A stretch of 36,786 nucleotides of DNA from Chalciporus piperatus (GCA_038093975.1 JBBPTG010000238.1:1-36786), one strand, 5' to 3'. Counted from the stretch's first letter, positions 1 through 12,100 are shown. Notes: generated by a model not told the origin, from the sequence alone. Numbers and translations: made by a program.

Positions 1-1
1 C

Positions 2-429
2 GGCAGCCATAGGTTCGATGGTCCAGCGAGAGGGAGATCAACAGGTGACCGAAGAATCGGCCGAGGGGTTGATGGGCCCACGGGAGCAGGGGGGGCCGGT
101 GGGTTGGCAGCAGAGGCCAACCCTGAGACACGTGACGCAACTATGTCCAGTGAGTCGCGGATGGCGTCCAAGACAGGTGGGGAAAATGGGGAGGCACTGG
201 GAGACATAATGCCTGCAGTCAGCTAGAGGATGATCAGTCGAATGATAGACGATCTGAAGAACAGCTTTGTACCGCTGCCTGCAAAACCATGTGTGCCCAG
301 GTGCGACGATGGGCGAGATCATCGATCTCCCTGAGCTGTGGGCGAGCAAGATATTCGAGAGCATTTCGGCTGCTAGAGGGGTCCATGGCGACGTTAGATA
401 TAGATTCAGAGGATTGGAAGGCGATCTGA
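2..429 (+). other. coding-like stretch, possible 3' end of a broken gene
   Basis: Two consecutive open stretches read like protein. Frame 2 from position 2 to the TAG at 224-226 gives a Gly/Ala-rich segment. Frame 1 from about 223 to the TGA at 427-429 gives a Cys- and Arg-containing segment ending in EDWKAI. A one-base frame change or an unseen intron near 220 would join them. No start codon lies in the window, so any gene would begin to the left. I recognise no domain. It could equally be non-coding, since the opposite strand is also open from 364 to 38. Low confidence. Confidence 0.2.
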
Positions 430-606
430 ATCATCAGTCGGCCGTCAGGATTGGCCAATGGGGCTGGCTGGGCGAGGGTGAGTCTGGACCTCGGGAATCA
501 ATTAGGGTCTTTGATTGATTGATCAGAGCTTCTTAGTGATTCCGGAGTATGCCTAGTGGCTTGCTTTGGATCAGCCCATGCCTACTCAAGGACAAGGTTT
601 GCATGA
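430..606. other. intergenic, no feature seen
   Basis: Short unassigned sequence between the doubtful gene end and the minisatellite. It contains a small ATTGATTGATTGATC-type run near 510-525. I see no gene or RNA in it. Confidence 0.5.
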
Positions 607-2504
607 CCCTGTTCCTACATATTTACAATCAATGCATCGGCCCATCCCTACCTAGTGACACTGATTGCATCGGCCCATTCCTGCCTAGTGACAATAGGTA
701 TATCGGCCCATTCCTACGCATTGAGGCTCAACCCATTGGCCCATTCCTACGCATTGAGGCTCAACCCATTGGCCCATTCCTACACATTGACACTGATTGC
801 ATCGGCCCATTCCTGCCTAGTGACAATTGGTATATCGGCCCATTCCTACGCATTGAGGCTCATTGCATCGGCCCATTCCTACGCATTGAGGCTCAATGCA
901 TCGGCCCATCCCTACACATCGACGCTGATTGCATCGGCCCATTCCTACCTGGTGACAATAAGTATATTGGCCCATTCCTACCAATGGACTAACTTTACAT
1001 CGGCCGGCCCCTACCTAGTGACAATAGGAATATCGACCCATTCCTAAGCATTGAGGGTCTACCCATTGGCCCATCCCTATACATTGACACTGATTGCATC
1101 GGCCCATTCCTACCTAGTGACACTAGGAATATCGGCCCATTCCTACACATTGACGCTGATTGCATCGGCCCATTCCTACCTAGTGACAATAAGTATATTG
1201 GCCCATCCCTACACATTGACACTGATTGAATCGGCCCATTCCTGCCTAGTGAAAAGAGGTATATTGGCCCATTCCTATGCATTGAGGCTCAATGCATCGG
1301 CCCATCCCTACGTAGTGACACTGATTGCATCGGCCCATCCCTACCTAGTGACAATAGGTATATCGGCCCATTCCTACGCATTGAGGCTCAATGCATGGGC
1401 CCATCCCTACACATTGACACTGATTGCATGGGCCCATCCCTACACATTGACACTGATTGCATCGGCCCATCCCTACACATTGACACTGATTGCATCGGCC
1501 CATCCCTACACATTGACGCAGATTGCATCGGCCCATCCCTACCTAGTGACAATAGGTGTATCGGCCCATCCCTACGCATTGAGGCTCAACCCATTGGCCC
1601 ATTCCTACACATTGACACTGATTGCATCGGCCCATTCCTACCTAGTGACACTAGGAATATCGGCCCATTCCTACCTAGTGACAATAGGTATATCGGCCCA
1701 TCCCTACGCATTGAGGCTCAACCAATTGGCCCATTCCTACGCATTGAGGCTCAATGCATCGGCCCATCCCTACACATTGACACTGATTGCATCGGCCGAT
1801 CCGTACCTAGTGACAATAGGTATATCGGCCCATTCCTACCTAGTGACAATAGGTATATCGGCCCATTCCTACGCATTGAGGCTCAATGCATCGGCCCATC
1901 CCTACACATTGACACTGATTGCATCGGCCCATCCCTACACATTGACGCAGATTGCATCGGCCCATCCCTATGCATTGAGGCTCAACCCATTGGCCCATTC
2001 CTACGCATTGAGGCTCAACCCATTGGCCCATTCCTACACATCGACGCTGATTGCATCGGCCCATCCCTACCTAGTGACAATAGGTATATCGGCCGATCCC
2101 TACGCATTGAGGCTCAACCCATTGGCCCATCCCTACACATCGACACTGATTGCATCGGCCCATCCCTACCTAGTGACAATAGGTATATCGGCCCATCCCT
2201 ACCTAGTGACAATAGGTATATCGGCCCATTCCTACGCATTGAGGCTCAACCCATCGGCCCATCCCTACACATCGAGGCTCAATGCATCGGCCCATCCCTA
2301 CACATTGACACTGATTGCATCGGCCCATTCCTACGCATTGAGGCTCAATGCATCGGCCCATTCCTACACATTGACACTGATTGCATAGGCCCATCCCTAC
2401 ACATTGACACTGATTGCATCGGCCCATTCCTACACATTGAGGCTCAACCCATCGGCCCATCCCTACCCATTGACACTCAATCTATCGGGCCATGCCTGCT
2501 GTAG
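607..2504. repeat. 33-bp minisatellite, about 57 copies
   Basis: Tandem array with an exact 33-bp period, seen in the regular recurrence of GGCCCATYCCTA. Three main unit types are mixed without fixed order: one carrying CACATTGACACTGATTGC, one carrying GCATTGAGGCTCAACCC, and one carrying CCTAGTGACAATAGGTAT. Because 33 is a multiple of three and most units lack stops, long reading frames run through it on both strands in several frames (for example 1051-2388, and 1395-2504 with an 11-residue IGPSLHIDTDC period). Those frames are interrupted by stops at 990-992, 1045-1047 and 1227-1229, and no one frame is favoured, so they are best read as by-products. The GGCCCA cores could bind a factor, but nothing in the sequence shows this. 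Confidence 0.95.
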
Positions 2505-2860
2505 GAGACATGATTCAGTGGCCAATGCCCACCCCTAAACATTTCCTGCATCGGCCGCTCCCTACACATGGAGGGTTTACACATCGGCCTATCCCTATTC
2601 TCTATGGGCCGAACCCTGATGCAGGCAGGACTGGGTAATTAGCACCAGTCGGCCAGGTCCTACCTCAGGGAACCTTTGTGTTGGCCATTCCCACTGCCAG
2701 GGCACAATGGTACATTGGCTGATCCCTACTCTACGTGTACATTCTATTACTAGCCGATCCCTAACCTAGGTGACCATACACCAGCGGCCAATCGTTAGCC
2801 GGCCAGTAGAGCACGGCCTAATTGGTGATCGGCTGGCCTTGCTGTACGGCCTAACGAGCT
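2505..2860. repeat. decayed margin of the minisatellite
   Basis: The motif (T/C)CGGCCNNTCCCTA keeps recurring here, for example near 2550, 2583, 2650, 2715 and 2754, but with irregular spacing and many changes. This is the expected look of old units at the array edge that no longer exchange with the core. GGCC-containing words continue to about 2850. No gene is visible. Confidence 0.5.
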
Positions 2861-3024
2861 GAATGGGCTCCCACTTCGACATCCCGCCCCAACACTCCTC
2901 AACGAACACTGAAGGAATTGCAAGAGATTCGAGCTTCCAAGCAGCAGATCCCGTGGTATGTTTATTCGTTTACCATTTCCATACTGACAGATTTTTTTCG
3001 TTCAACATTTCAGGTGCCTCCACC

Positions 3025-3057
3025 CACTTAAGGCAGCACTTTCTCGGTACCAATAGA
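3025..3057 (+). repeat. terminal-repeat-like sequence, left-facing end of candidate KDZ element
   Basis: CACTTAAGGCAGCACTTT at 3025-3042, then CTCGG and TACCAATAGA (3048-3057). The same sequence occurs in inverted orientation at 16449-16470 and at 27588-27609, where the neighbouring CTATTGG is also kept. The core GGCAGCACTTT is identical in all three. It lies about 370 bp upstream of the KDZ transposase gene and points inward, as a terminal inverted repeat would. No target-site duplication is evident, so the exact end is uncertain. Confidence 0.5.
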
Positions 3058-3059
3058 CC

Positions 3060-3104
3060 CCTAAGAGGCCACTTTCTTATGCAGGTCGTAATTAGCCTCT
3101 TAGG
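3060..3104. other. perfect 10-bp inverted repeat (hairpin) inside the left end
   Basis: CCTAAGAGGC at 3060-3069 is matched exactly by GCCTCTTAGG at 3095-3104, with a 25-nt loop. It sits just inside the terminal-like repeat. A hairpin in a similar place accompanies the related end at 27.6 kb (27538-27568), which suggests a structured transposon end. Confidence 0.5.
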
Positions 3105-3187
3105 CCTGTGATCCCTGGAGGTACTAAAAATAAATTTATCTTGAAAGCGACATTGCGCCTCTCGTGCCTCCCAAGGACATCCCAATA

Positions 3188-3282
3188 GCCCTCAAAAACC
3201 TTACACGACCTCCTGTCAACCTCTCAACCTCACACGACCTCCTGTCGACCTCTCATGACCTCTTGTCGACCTCGCGCGGATG
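3188..3282. repeat. subterminal CCTC-rich short repeats
   Basis: Imperfect repeats of the type GACCTCYTGTCGACCTCTCA fill 3205-3280. The region around the 27.6-kb end holds comparable GCCTCC words on the complementary strand (27440-27520), and so does 16200-16330. Clustered subterminal repeats of this kind commonly serve as transposase binding sites in DNA transposons. Here that is inference. Confidence 0.45.
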
Positions 3283-3395
3283 ATGTACAAACCTCGTCAC
3301 ATCCTGGAGTGGCCAACGTGTTCGAACTTAGCGACAAACACGTTGCCTAGTCCCTATACTCCCTTTCCGACACTTGCCATTAACGTTCACATTCC

Positions 3396-6300
3396 ATGCC
3401 TCCCCACCCTGGCACTCGAAGGGCACAGCCCTCAACATACGGCCTTGGGCGACACTTTTCCAGCCCAAAACGACCCAGAGACAAAAACAAAACACAACGA
3501 CTTATCTCTATCCCTGGCCAAGCTGTCCGACATCAGCAAAGTCTAGCACGGTTGGCAGAACTCCTCCGCGATCCGGACCCCAACCCACCAACTCCAACAA
3601 CGTCGTCCCCACAAAACGATGTCAATGACTTGGAATTCGCCACTGAGTTTTCCATGAACACAGACGTGGATGGCCCTCTTTTTACGATGGAGGAGGATAA
3701 TTTCTTTGACAGTGACGACCCTCCACAGCCACCAACATCGAGTACTACTCTCCCTCAACCTCCACGACGCAACCGCACCGCTGCCACCCAACGCTTATAC
3801 GCCAACTGGAAGGAACTTATCCCGAAAATGGTGCCTCCATACCTGCAATATACCGCGCGCACTCTCGGAAAGCCCCTCCCAGGAATCCATGATCATATCT
3901 CACTCTGTCGCACTGCGGGGTGCGAACAGAAGTCAACAAAGATTCTATGTCTGATGTTCGACCGTGAGTAACACCTGTTCTGTGCGCCTCACATACCACT
4001 CACTTCTATTAGATTTTACCTCTATTGATGTCATTACGTGCAACTGTTCATGCCTCAGCGAAGTTCTCGTCTATTTCGGCCTTTTCCCAACAGCTCCGTC
4101 ACAACCCCGGATGGCGGTATCCATGGATCTCCTTGCGTTCTACCGTGCCCTCTTCGAGCGCTCATGTGATGCTATCAATGCATTGGCATCAGCGCTTCAT
4201 ACTTATTATACACGACGTGGCTTTCATTTTGTTGACAAAGCGGTAAGGTACACCCAAAACTCGCTTTCCTGTCTGACCTCACCCTCGCAGGGACATTCCG
4301 TCCTAGATCCGTTTCGTCGCAGCCTGGGGGCCGCGGTCCAATGGTTTGACATCCTCGTTGTCGAGGTTGAGAAGCGGCTTGAGGAAGTCATTCAGCGTAG
4401 TCGTGCCGTTGTGAAGTATGCGACTCACACCGCCGCTTCACTCCCGAGCACGCCATCCACTGCTCCAGCAACCCCACCTCGTCCGTCCGCACTAAACGCT
4501 TCACCTGCTTGCGAGCAAATACTTGTTCAGCGATGCCCAGCATGTTTCGGTTCCACCAAGTTCGGCAAACCCCTTGCTGAGGGTGGTGACATTCATATTG
4601 CGACTGACGGAAACTTCCATCATCGACACCGCCGTTGCGCTGGGGACAGCCCCCCATTCTACGATCCCTCGTATTTCATTTCCAAGGAATTTGTTGATGC
4701 CATCGGAGATCACATCGCGAAGCAACGGAAGAAGCCGGAGAAGGCGCATCGCCCCCTTGTTCCTGATTACGCAATTGATGAATGTGAATCATCATATGTT
4801 GCCGCTGATGGGAACAAGAAGAAGACCGCCACCGACATTTACGATGACGCAGGCCTCATGGGGCTTATCTGTCGCCACGATATCCCACTATTCTTCGCAA
4901 ATATCGACTCTCCCGGAGAACAACAAAAGTATTCCGTTGCACTCATTAGCCACCTCTTCTCGCTTCTCCCCGATACGGCGACTGTTGTTGTCTTCTATGA
5001 CATCGGTTGTGTTCTGGCACGCACTCTGACCAAGGTAATACAGTATGCTTTGCGCGAGTTTCAACCGGACTCACATTCCCTGTTCATAGTACAACATCCT
5101 TGACGATCTCGTCACGAAACGGTTGCGCTTCGCAACTAGTGCTATGCATGCGTATGGGCACGAGTGGGCCTGTCAGCTGGTTTACAACCCCCGTTTAGCT
5201 ACAGGCCTTGGTCTGTCAGATGGCGAAGGCACAGAGCGGTTGTGGTCAAGACTTATCAAATTGATAAACGTCGAGCGCTCTTCCTCGGTAAGTAACTCAC
5301 CGCGGTTCTCGAACTTGTTCTGATTTTTACGATATTTAATAGCGGCAACGCCGGATCTGGTTGATTGATCGACAAGCTGCAGCAGTCGGTCATGAGATGC
5401 GAGCAGATCTCGGCGATTGGATCAAACGACGTTTGAAGCGCGGCGTAGAGGGACAAGGGAAAGGTGCTCGGGAGCAAGTCAACGAATCTGGCTATTCCAG
5501 TGAAGAGCTGGCACAGCAGTGGGCATTACAAAAGGGTTCTCAGTTGTCCATTCGCGCGCGTACGTTATGTGCTGCTTGTGCCTGTTTTTAATCTAATATG
5601 CTAAACATACTCATAGATGCCCCACAACGCCTCAAGAAGCAACTCGACACTGTCATCTCACTTCAATCCGATCTCGACTCTACTGAACGTGCTCTCCAAG
5701 CGGCTCGAAGCACGATCGAAAACGACTCTGAAGGTGATTCCGAGGAGGCTCTAACTGTTCTTGGTGGCCTGGAACGAACCCACGAACGGCTGATGAACAA
5801 GGTTGACGCGTTGTACGCTTCCCTCAATGTGCAGGAACAGTTCCCGGAACTTGAAGGGGTCGACTTTGACTTCGTCCGGGTTCTTATTTTAGCTCGAGAT
5901 CTCAAGATCAACCTCCGAAAACGCGCCATCGCTTCCTTTTTCGAATGGGACAAATTGGATCAGGCTGTTGGCGGAGGTCAGAAGCCTCTAGGTGAGGACA
6001 TCGTTATCAGTTTTGCTGAAGCTAATTTTAGCTAGGCACAAAGTTGCACCAACACACCCGTAAGGCGATCTCTAAACGTCAACCTGCGCTGCTCAGCGCC
6101 ATCAGAAAATTCAATGCCTACTGTGAACAACTCGAGAAGCTCTATGATCGTCAGTGGGCAATCCCTCTCCCCCAACCTCTTCCAACCAAGCTAGCGGAGC
6201 TTCGCGAAGACCAATCCCTCATGGAGGATGTCTGGATTAAGCCGTCCTGTGGTCAAGTGCCTCTCTGGTTAGAAGATCAGGACGTTCGTCACGGGATCCG

Positions 6301-7748
6301 AGGTATGCTTAAGATGGAACGATGTTTGGAGGAGCAACGACGGCTTGGCATGGAAGCCGACAATTTGCTCCGTTGGTATGGTGACGAACTCTGTGCCGTA
6401 GAACTTTCTCTGCGCAGTCCCGGAAGTGAGTTCAAAGTTTGCTCGATTTCTGCACTGCTGATATGTTTTCAAGATGAACTCTTCATTCTGCTCCTTCAGC
6501 AACGTCGTGACCACATCCTTGCACTTGAGCCTCGATGGATCAGCCCTCTTACCTCCACGATGCGCTTCGAGAGTCGCCGTAAAGAAGCCCTATCCAGGGC
6601 CGGTTCTCTTTCCGGTGATTCTCCCGAGATGGTCCTATCATGGGTAAACACAACCTCCGTCGATGTCGAAGCCTCGATTCTCGTCCCCGAGGATGAACAT
6701 TCAGAGTTTCTGGATTCTCCGTTAGACGGCTTCAACACTAATGAATCTGATACCGCAAACCCTACCCTAGCCGACTATTTCTCTGACGATTCATCGACCC
6801 CAAACGAAGCGCCTGACGACTCTGACGATGTGGTTGGTTGCCCACGTGCGAAAATTGTTTGGGAACACCCACCGGTAAGTTCGTTATTGCATCTGATGCA
6901 TATTTATTTCTTACAGTGGACCAGAATATGACAGTTGACAACACACCCGTACCAAGAGGCGATTATGCGGGCATCCCGGGAACGCTCGTAGAACGAGTAC
7001 GCTCCCCTCAAGACGGTTTTCCTCGTTTGGTCTTCGAAGCCCCCGACATTGAAATCCTCCGGTCACCGACAGCGTGTTTGAACGACACGTGCATCAATGG
7101 ATGTATCCCCCTTCTCTTTTCATCAATTAAACCCGCGAACGCCCATCAGTTTGCCGTTTTTTCCACCCATGATCTCACGCGCATCCGGTACAATGCCTCT
7201 GACGACTGCTTGTGGCGCACAATGAAGCATACTTTATTTTGGTCCAAAGACATCTGGATCATTCCGATTCACCGTACAGATCCGGCCGGTCACTGGGTCC
7301 TTTGTGTTGCCCACATCCCTCGACACGAACTACTACTCTTTGATAGCCTTGCGGAGCGGCACGGTTGGCGAGCTAACGTCCAGGTACGCCTGTTAATTAT
7401 CCTCTTCATCCTCCGCTAACGATGTCCAGGACGTCATGAAACTCATTGTTCGACTTCAGCAGATTGCTCGTCAACACAGCCATGAAATACGTGCCAACTC
7501 GCCAGCACAATGGATGGCACACCCTGTCGTCGTGAGTAAGACGCACATCACATATACTAACATATTGATTATCAATTGTCTCCCAGATGGAGTCCCTGCA
7601 GACGAACGGCTATGATTGTGGAGTTTGGGTGCTCGCCGCCGCCGCCGCCACCATCCGTGGCTTTGATGTCACTGGTCTTCAAGAGAAGGATATTACATCG
7701 TTTCGCCACTACCTCTGCACAAGTGTTTTGTCTATCGTATCTGATTAG
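3396..7748 (+). CDS. KDZ-type transposase with C-terminal Ulp1-like cysteine protease domain
   Basis: Exons 3396-3963, 4013-4242, 4291-5034, 5090-5287, 5343-5559, 5617-5991, 6036-6425, 6474-6874, 6925-7383, 7430-7531 and 7587-7748 join in frame to 1281 aa. Ten introns are 44-57 bp. The N-terminus has Cys clusters (CRTAGC, TCNC, CPAC) typical of the CxC region of KDZ proteins. The RNase H-like core shows the likely acidic triad: D372 in ATDGNFHHRHRR, D503 in FYDIGC, and E560 or E563 in SDGEGTERLWS. A Glu-rich helical part follows (about 650-900). Residues about 1060-1275 form an Ulp1/C48 fold with H1164 (GHW), D1181 (LFDS), Q1233 and C1239 (NGYDCG), all present. The role would be DNA cut-and-paste transposition, with a SUMO/ubiquitin-like protease attached. 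The start at 3396 is the first ATG in frame; a further upstream exon is possible. The acceptor at 6924 was preferred to 6916, which would give a stop. Confidence 0.88.
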
Positions 7749-8448
7749 TTATAGTCTGTACGGATTCCCTCCATTCTGCAATGTAGTGATCTCTTTGTGC
7801 CACTCGTGAACAACATATGCGCGCCAATGCAAAAGGCAGTGAGCCATTTCCTTGTGCCTCCTTGCAGAATACTTCCCGATCCCGGCATGAAGCAGTTTCC
7901 AGAGCTCGAGTGTGGTAGTGAGCATCCGAGTGAGCTCGCTTATGATGTTGTCCACATTCCTAGCACCATAGCACTCTGCTCGTTGGCGCTTCGAGTTGTT
8001 CTCGATGCGCAACCTCCGACCAAACACCACTTCTACCAAGTTTCTCGTAAATGTACCCTCCCGTCCGCTGTCAGGTGGTTCGGGCTGTTTGTAAGGAGGA
8101 TCGCCGTCCCATACGAGGGCTTCTGACTCGTCTAACGCATCCGCACTATTTAGCGCCTCGTTGAACAGATACGAATTCGGCAGCGGGGTGATTGCCAGGT
8201 TGACAAGGTCAGCGGGGAGACTAGGAAGACATCGAGAGTCGTTTTTGTGTTTGGATTGGATGTATTTACGCCGATTCTGAGCCGCTCGTGCTGAACAACC
8301 CCTGAGTATATGAAAGGATTGTCAGAAATATCAATAGCGGTTGTCGTGAACTGGCTAGGTACCTTTGTGAATCATTATAAGCTTGTCGTTGCATCTGACG
8401 AGCTGCTTGTTTGTCTGCGAGAGTGAAATATTTGGCCTGCCGACCCAT
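7749..8448 (-). CDS. small basic-N-terminal protein encoded back-to-back with the KDZ gene
   Basis: Exon 1 is 8448-8363 and exon 2 is 8301-7749, with a 61-bp intron (GTACCT...CTCAG), giving 212 aa. The N-terminus MGRQAKYFTLADKQAARQMQ runs into a basic RAAQNRRKYIQSKHK stretch. It resembles the short bZIP-like basic leaders (RKY-T-x-E-x-K-x-A) of small proteins often found beside fungal transposases; I cite this from memory of the family. The C-terminal half is helical with Trp and His residues (WKLLHAG, WHKEI). The TAA occupies 7751-7749, directly touching the KDZ TAG at 7746-7748, so the two messages must overlap at their 3' ends. A DNA-binding or regulatory partner of the transposase is an inference. 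Confidence 0.72.
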
Positions 8449-8845
8449 TTGTGACAGTAGTGCACTTTAAGTCGATAAAGCCCATTTAGAGTCCTATCGG
8501 TCCTATAGGTGTGTAAAGCACAATCTGTTCTCCATGTTCTCCACTAGCATCTCGATGACTTGGAGCATAGTTCTTGTACATGACATACATCTAAAGAGCC
8601 CTTAAGACCACTATTCCGCCTCAAGAGATTATCCACTTAGCCCGCAAGGAGTCGAACTCGTATGTTCACACATTCAGTAGGACCTCTATTCTCTACATGA
8701 TTGGCTACTGGCTAATTCGGCAGTGACCGGCTAAGTGACCGGCTCTAGTTGTGAGTGACCACTTCCCATCCAGAGGCTCTGCCAAACCTCCACAGATGCA
8801 CTATTGCGCCCCATCCATGCGCTGGCCTCGTGTTGCCCTCAAGAA
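8449..8845. other. intergenic between the divergent small-protein and proline-rich genes
   Basis: No gene seen. It holds short palindromic words (CCTATAGG near 8508), a repeated GTGACCGGCT near 8725-8745, and on the minus strand an AGTTCGACTCC word (8650-8660) resembling a Pol III B box. The stretch should contain the promoters of both divergent genes. Confidence 0.5.
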
Positions 8846-8854
8846 TTATTTAAA
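8846..8854 (+). promoter_or_regulatory. TATA-like element of the proline-rich gene
   Basis: TTATTTAAA followed by ACCGCC lies about 310 bp before the ATG at 9159. A likely 5' UTR intron (GTACGTTAAC at 9107 to CCGTAG at 9156, 50 bp) shortens the mature leader. Confidence 0.4.
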
Positions 8855-9158
8855 ACCGCCTTCGACGACGGTTCAAGCTCTTTCCAACAGCTGCCTTCTC
8901 GTCCTGCATGACAGATTCCATCGGGTTTTCAGACTTATTGCTCCAATCCCAAGTTAAATATGATCGAGTTCACCCGAGTCCAACGCAGTTCTCCCCATTA
9001 CATGCTCTCCCCTCCCTCTTCTCAACCTCTGAACCCTCGCCTTTGTTTGTTTTCTGCCTGCGCACGACGTGTGCTCTCCGTCTACTAGTAGGCATCTTCG
9101 CCCTCAGTACGTTAACTCTCACCATCCCCTTCGATTGACTGATTTTTATTCCGTAGGG

Positions 9159-12100
9159 ATGTCGTCGGATTTTAATCCAGATGACTATGACTTTGTCACC
9201 GAGCAGATTGGTGGTGGTCGTCGCCGTAGCCCCAGTCCAGTCGTTGAGACACCCACCAAGCTGCGCGTTCACCTAAAGCCCACTGCTCGGGACCCTGGAC
9301 ACATTCGTGGGTCCAGGGATCGTCGTGCCAAAATGCTCGATGCTGAGACAGGTGCTGCGTTGGGTAAGCCTCCGAGTCAACCCCCGGATGTTCCATCCCA
9401 GACCTCCTACTTGCTTCCCATTGCCATGCCAGTGAGGCGCTCCCCGAGTCCGCAAGCTAGTAGCTTCCAGGATCGAACACAAACCCTCCAAGTTCCAGTG
9501 TATGCATCTCATGGCCAACGACCCTCTACCTTGATACCTGAGCCTCGTCAGCCTTCTCCTGGCCCATCGCGTCCTCTCCCCTCCTATCCCAGCACTCACA
9601 TCATTCGTCCGTCGTCTACAGTGCCATTCGGTTGGCCCTCGTCCATATTTCCTAGTGGGCCATCTGCAGGTTTACCACCAGCGCCCCCCTCGAGATCACC
9701 CTCGGTCGGTCCCTACGGTAACACTGACGCTGTTGCTCGTGCACCTCACCCTCCGAGTCGCCAGCCTTCTCCTAACCCAGCGCGTCCTGTCCCGTCCCAT
9801 CACAACACTCATACCATCCGTGCACCATCTACCATACCCTTCAGTGAACCCTCGTTCGTATTTCCTAGTGGGTCATCACCAGCGCCCCCCTCGAGACCAC
9901 CATCAGTCATTCCTTATGGTAACAACGACGCCATTGCTCGTGCGCCTTCCCTACCGCCGCCATCTCCTCTTGTAATGCCGTCTTTGGAGCCCCCCTCTAT
10001 TGGTCCTTCTTATCGTCCCTACCCCGCTTTTCCTACCACTTACATGCCTCATCAAAAAGTTCTGCCTCGTCAACCTTCCTTACCTCCGCCTGCCGGTCCT
10101 CGCCCACATGATCCGCGACCTCGAGTGGTGTCAGACTCGTATGCTGGTCCTCGTGACACTGACATCATCATGACATCAGATCCCGCAGACGAATCACCGA
10201 TCACTGTTCGGCCTCGACCTATTATGAAAATCATACCACCCACTCCATTTGCACCCCACACCTCCGAGTCTGAACACATCTCCATGGACGATGTTGGACC
10301 AGCACCTCCCTTGAGCTCAAACGATCAACCTCCCACCAACCCTGATTTCGCACCTCAGCCTTTTGACTTCAGCTTCGAACCTCCCGATTTCGTTGCTGAA
10401 CCTTTTGACGAACCCCAGGACTTCCCTTCTGAACACCCCTCGCAACCATCCCTGCCGACTACCCCTACTAATGGGCGAAGATCTACGCGGGTTAATGATC
10501 TCCTGCAGCAGGGGTTTGAAGAAGTAGAAGTTATTATAGAGAGAGTTGCCATGGAGACATCGATGCCAACCCTGCAAATCGCAGAGATATGGCACCGAGA
10601 TCGAGGACGCATCATCAAACGCTCCAATTACTGGAACACGTACCAGCCTTACTACAAGGCCCACGAGGACGAGGAGCGCGGTCGAGCTGGTATAAGGCCT
10701 GACGAGCCAGGTATGTGGACTGCATTACAAATTTTTAGATACTCATTTTTTTTCCCGAAGGTTCGGTGGGTCGATGTTACAGAAGGTTCTTTGCGCATCA
10801 CGGCGACGACAAAGCAAAGGACATCCTTGATACCTTCGAGGAGATGCAGATTACGAAAACCTCGGAGCATACAGTGGCGCAGCGCAGCCACTCATTCAAT
10901 GGCATTCGTCAGAAGATTTGCAGCCAGGTAATGTTCTAAATTTTTGTTGTGTTGTCCGTCCTCACATTGGCTTGTAGATGGACTCAGCGGCCGCTATGTA
11001 TGGCTTTCAAAGCATCTTCGTGATGTGCGGGAATATCGTGAATGAGGATGGTTCATTTGGTCATGCACATACGACGCAGGGTGCTAATGAAGTATTTACC
11101 CGTGTTTTCACGTCATAATATGAATGCTGATCTTATTTGTAGTTTTGGCAGACGCGGTGCAACATAGAAGATGACGCAATCATTGGCCACTTAAAGTCAC
11201 ATGTATAGTGAGTTCCCTGACGTCTGTTCCTGTAGATCATAATCTTACGCTCGGTCAGTCATCTGACCTCTCTCGGCAATGGCATCAAAGTGTCGGGTGA
11301 TGGGGACAATGCCGGCAATAATGAAGCTAAAGCTCCCGACGCCCCGGACGCCAAGGCATCGACACCCAATGCCAAGACTGGGACCTCGAAAAATGTCGAG
11401 GAGTCCTCGGATGACTACCCCGATTTCAACAAGGCTGTGAAAAAGCATCTTAGGGGATTGTTAGGTAATACCTCCATTTGCTCCATTCTGCAAACGAACT
11501 GACGGTCATCCCAGAGGGGACCGGCACTGATCTCACAAAGCTGCAAGGCAAGAACTTTCCGTGGAAGAGCTTACTCGCTTTCTTGGCATCGGCTGGTCTC
11601 GTCATGGAGGGCTACCCCTACGACACACTTATGCCGGGGGAATGTCGCAATCAACGAACAAAGGGGATCAACGATCTTAAGCTTCCCGAGATGAAGCGGT
11701 TGGTATTCGCGATCAAAGCTGGATCTCTAACAATCAGACATGCCAAGGATGCACGGGAAAGGGGTAAGTGTCATTTTATAGGTGTATGTCGTATGCTTAT
11801 GTTACAAAGCCGATCTCATTGGCAACATTGCCCCCGTGATAGTCGAGGAGCCCCCCCCAGAGACCTCCCATCATTCTTGCAGTCGGCAAATGTTCGCCAA
11901 CGGTACCTCAAAGCGCCATGGACCGAAGCGCCTCGCTCCCAGCACTGCAGCTACACGTGTCAAACGCCGTCGCCCCCCGCAGAAGGTGACTGTGGACTCG
12001 GCACACGAGTCGGACGATTCTCTGCCACGAAAAAAGAATCTTGCACAGGTTATAATACCTCCCTCGAAGGCAAAGAAAGGAAGAAGCGTTGTGTTCGATG

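Noticed and set aside
549..2504. Long repeat proteins (11-residue period) encoded by the minisatellite
   Set aside because: The period is a multiple of three, so open frames arise on both strands in several registers. Stops at 990, 1045 and 1227 break them, and no frame is favoured by codon use or start context.
607..2504. CRISPR-like array
   Set aside because: Units are contiguous 33-bp repeats with no unique spacers, and the context is eukaryotic.
8630..8705. Minus-strand tRNA gene around an AGTTCGACTCC word
   Set aside because: A partial acceptor pairing (TAGCC/GGCTA) exists, but the D and anticodon arms do not fold and the T stem is poor. At best a degenerate fragment.
3025..8760. A compact KDZ element holding only the transposase and its antisense partner, ending near 8.5-8.8 kb
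   Set aside because: I compared 8450-8790 with the 3025 end in both orientations and found no match beyond a few bases (a TGCACTTTAAG word near 8459). The only good partners are at 16449 and 27588.
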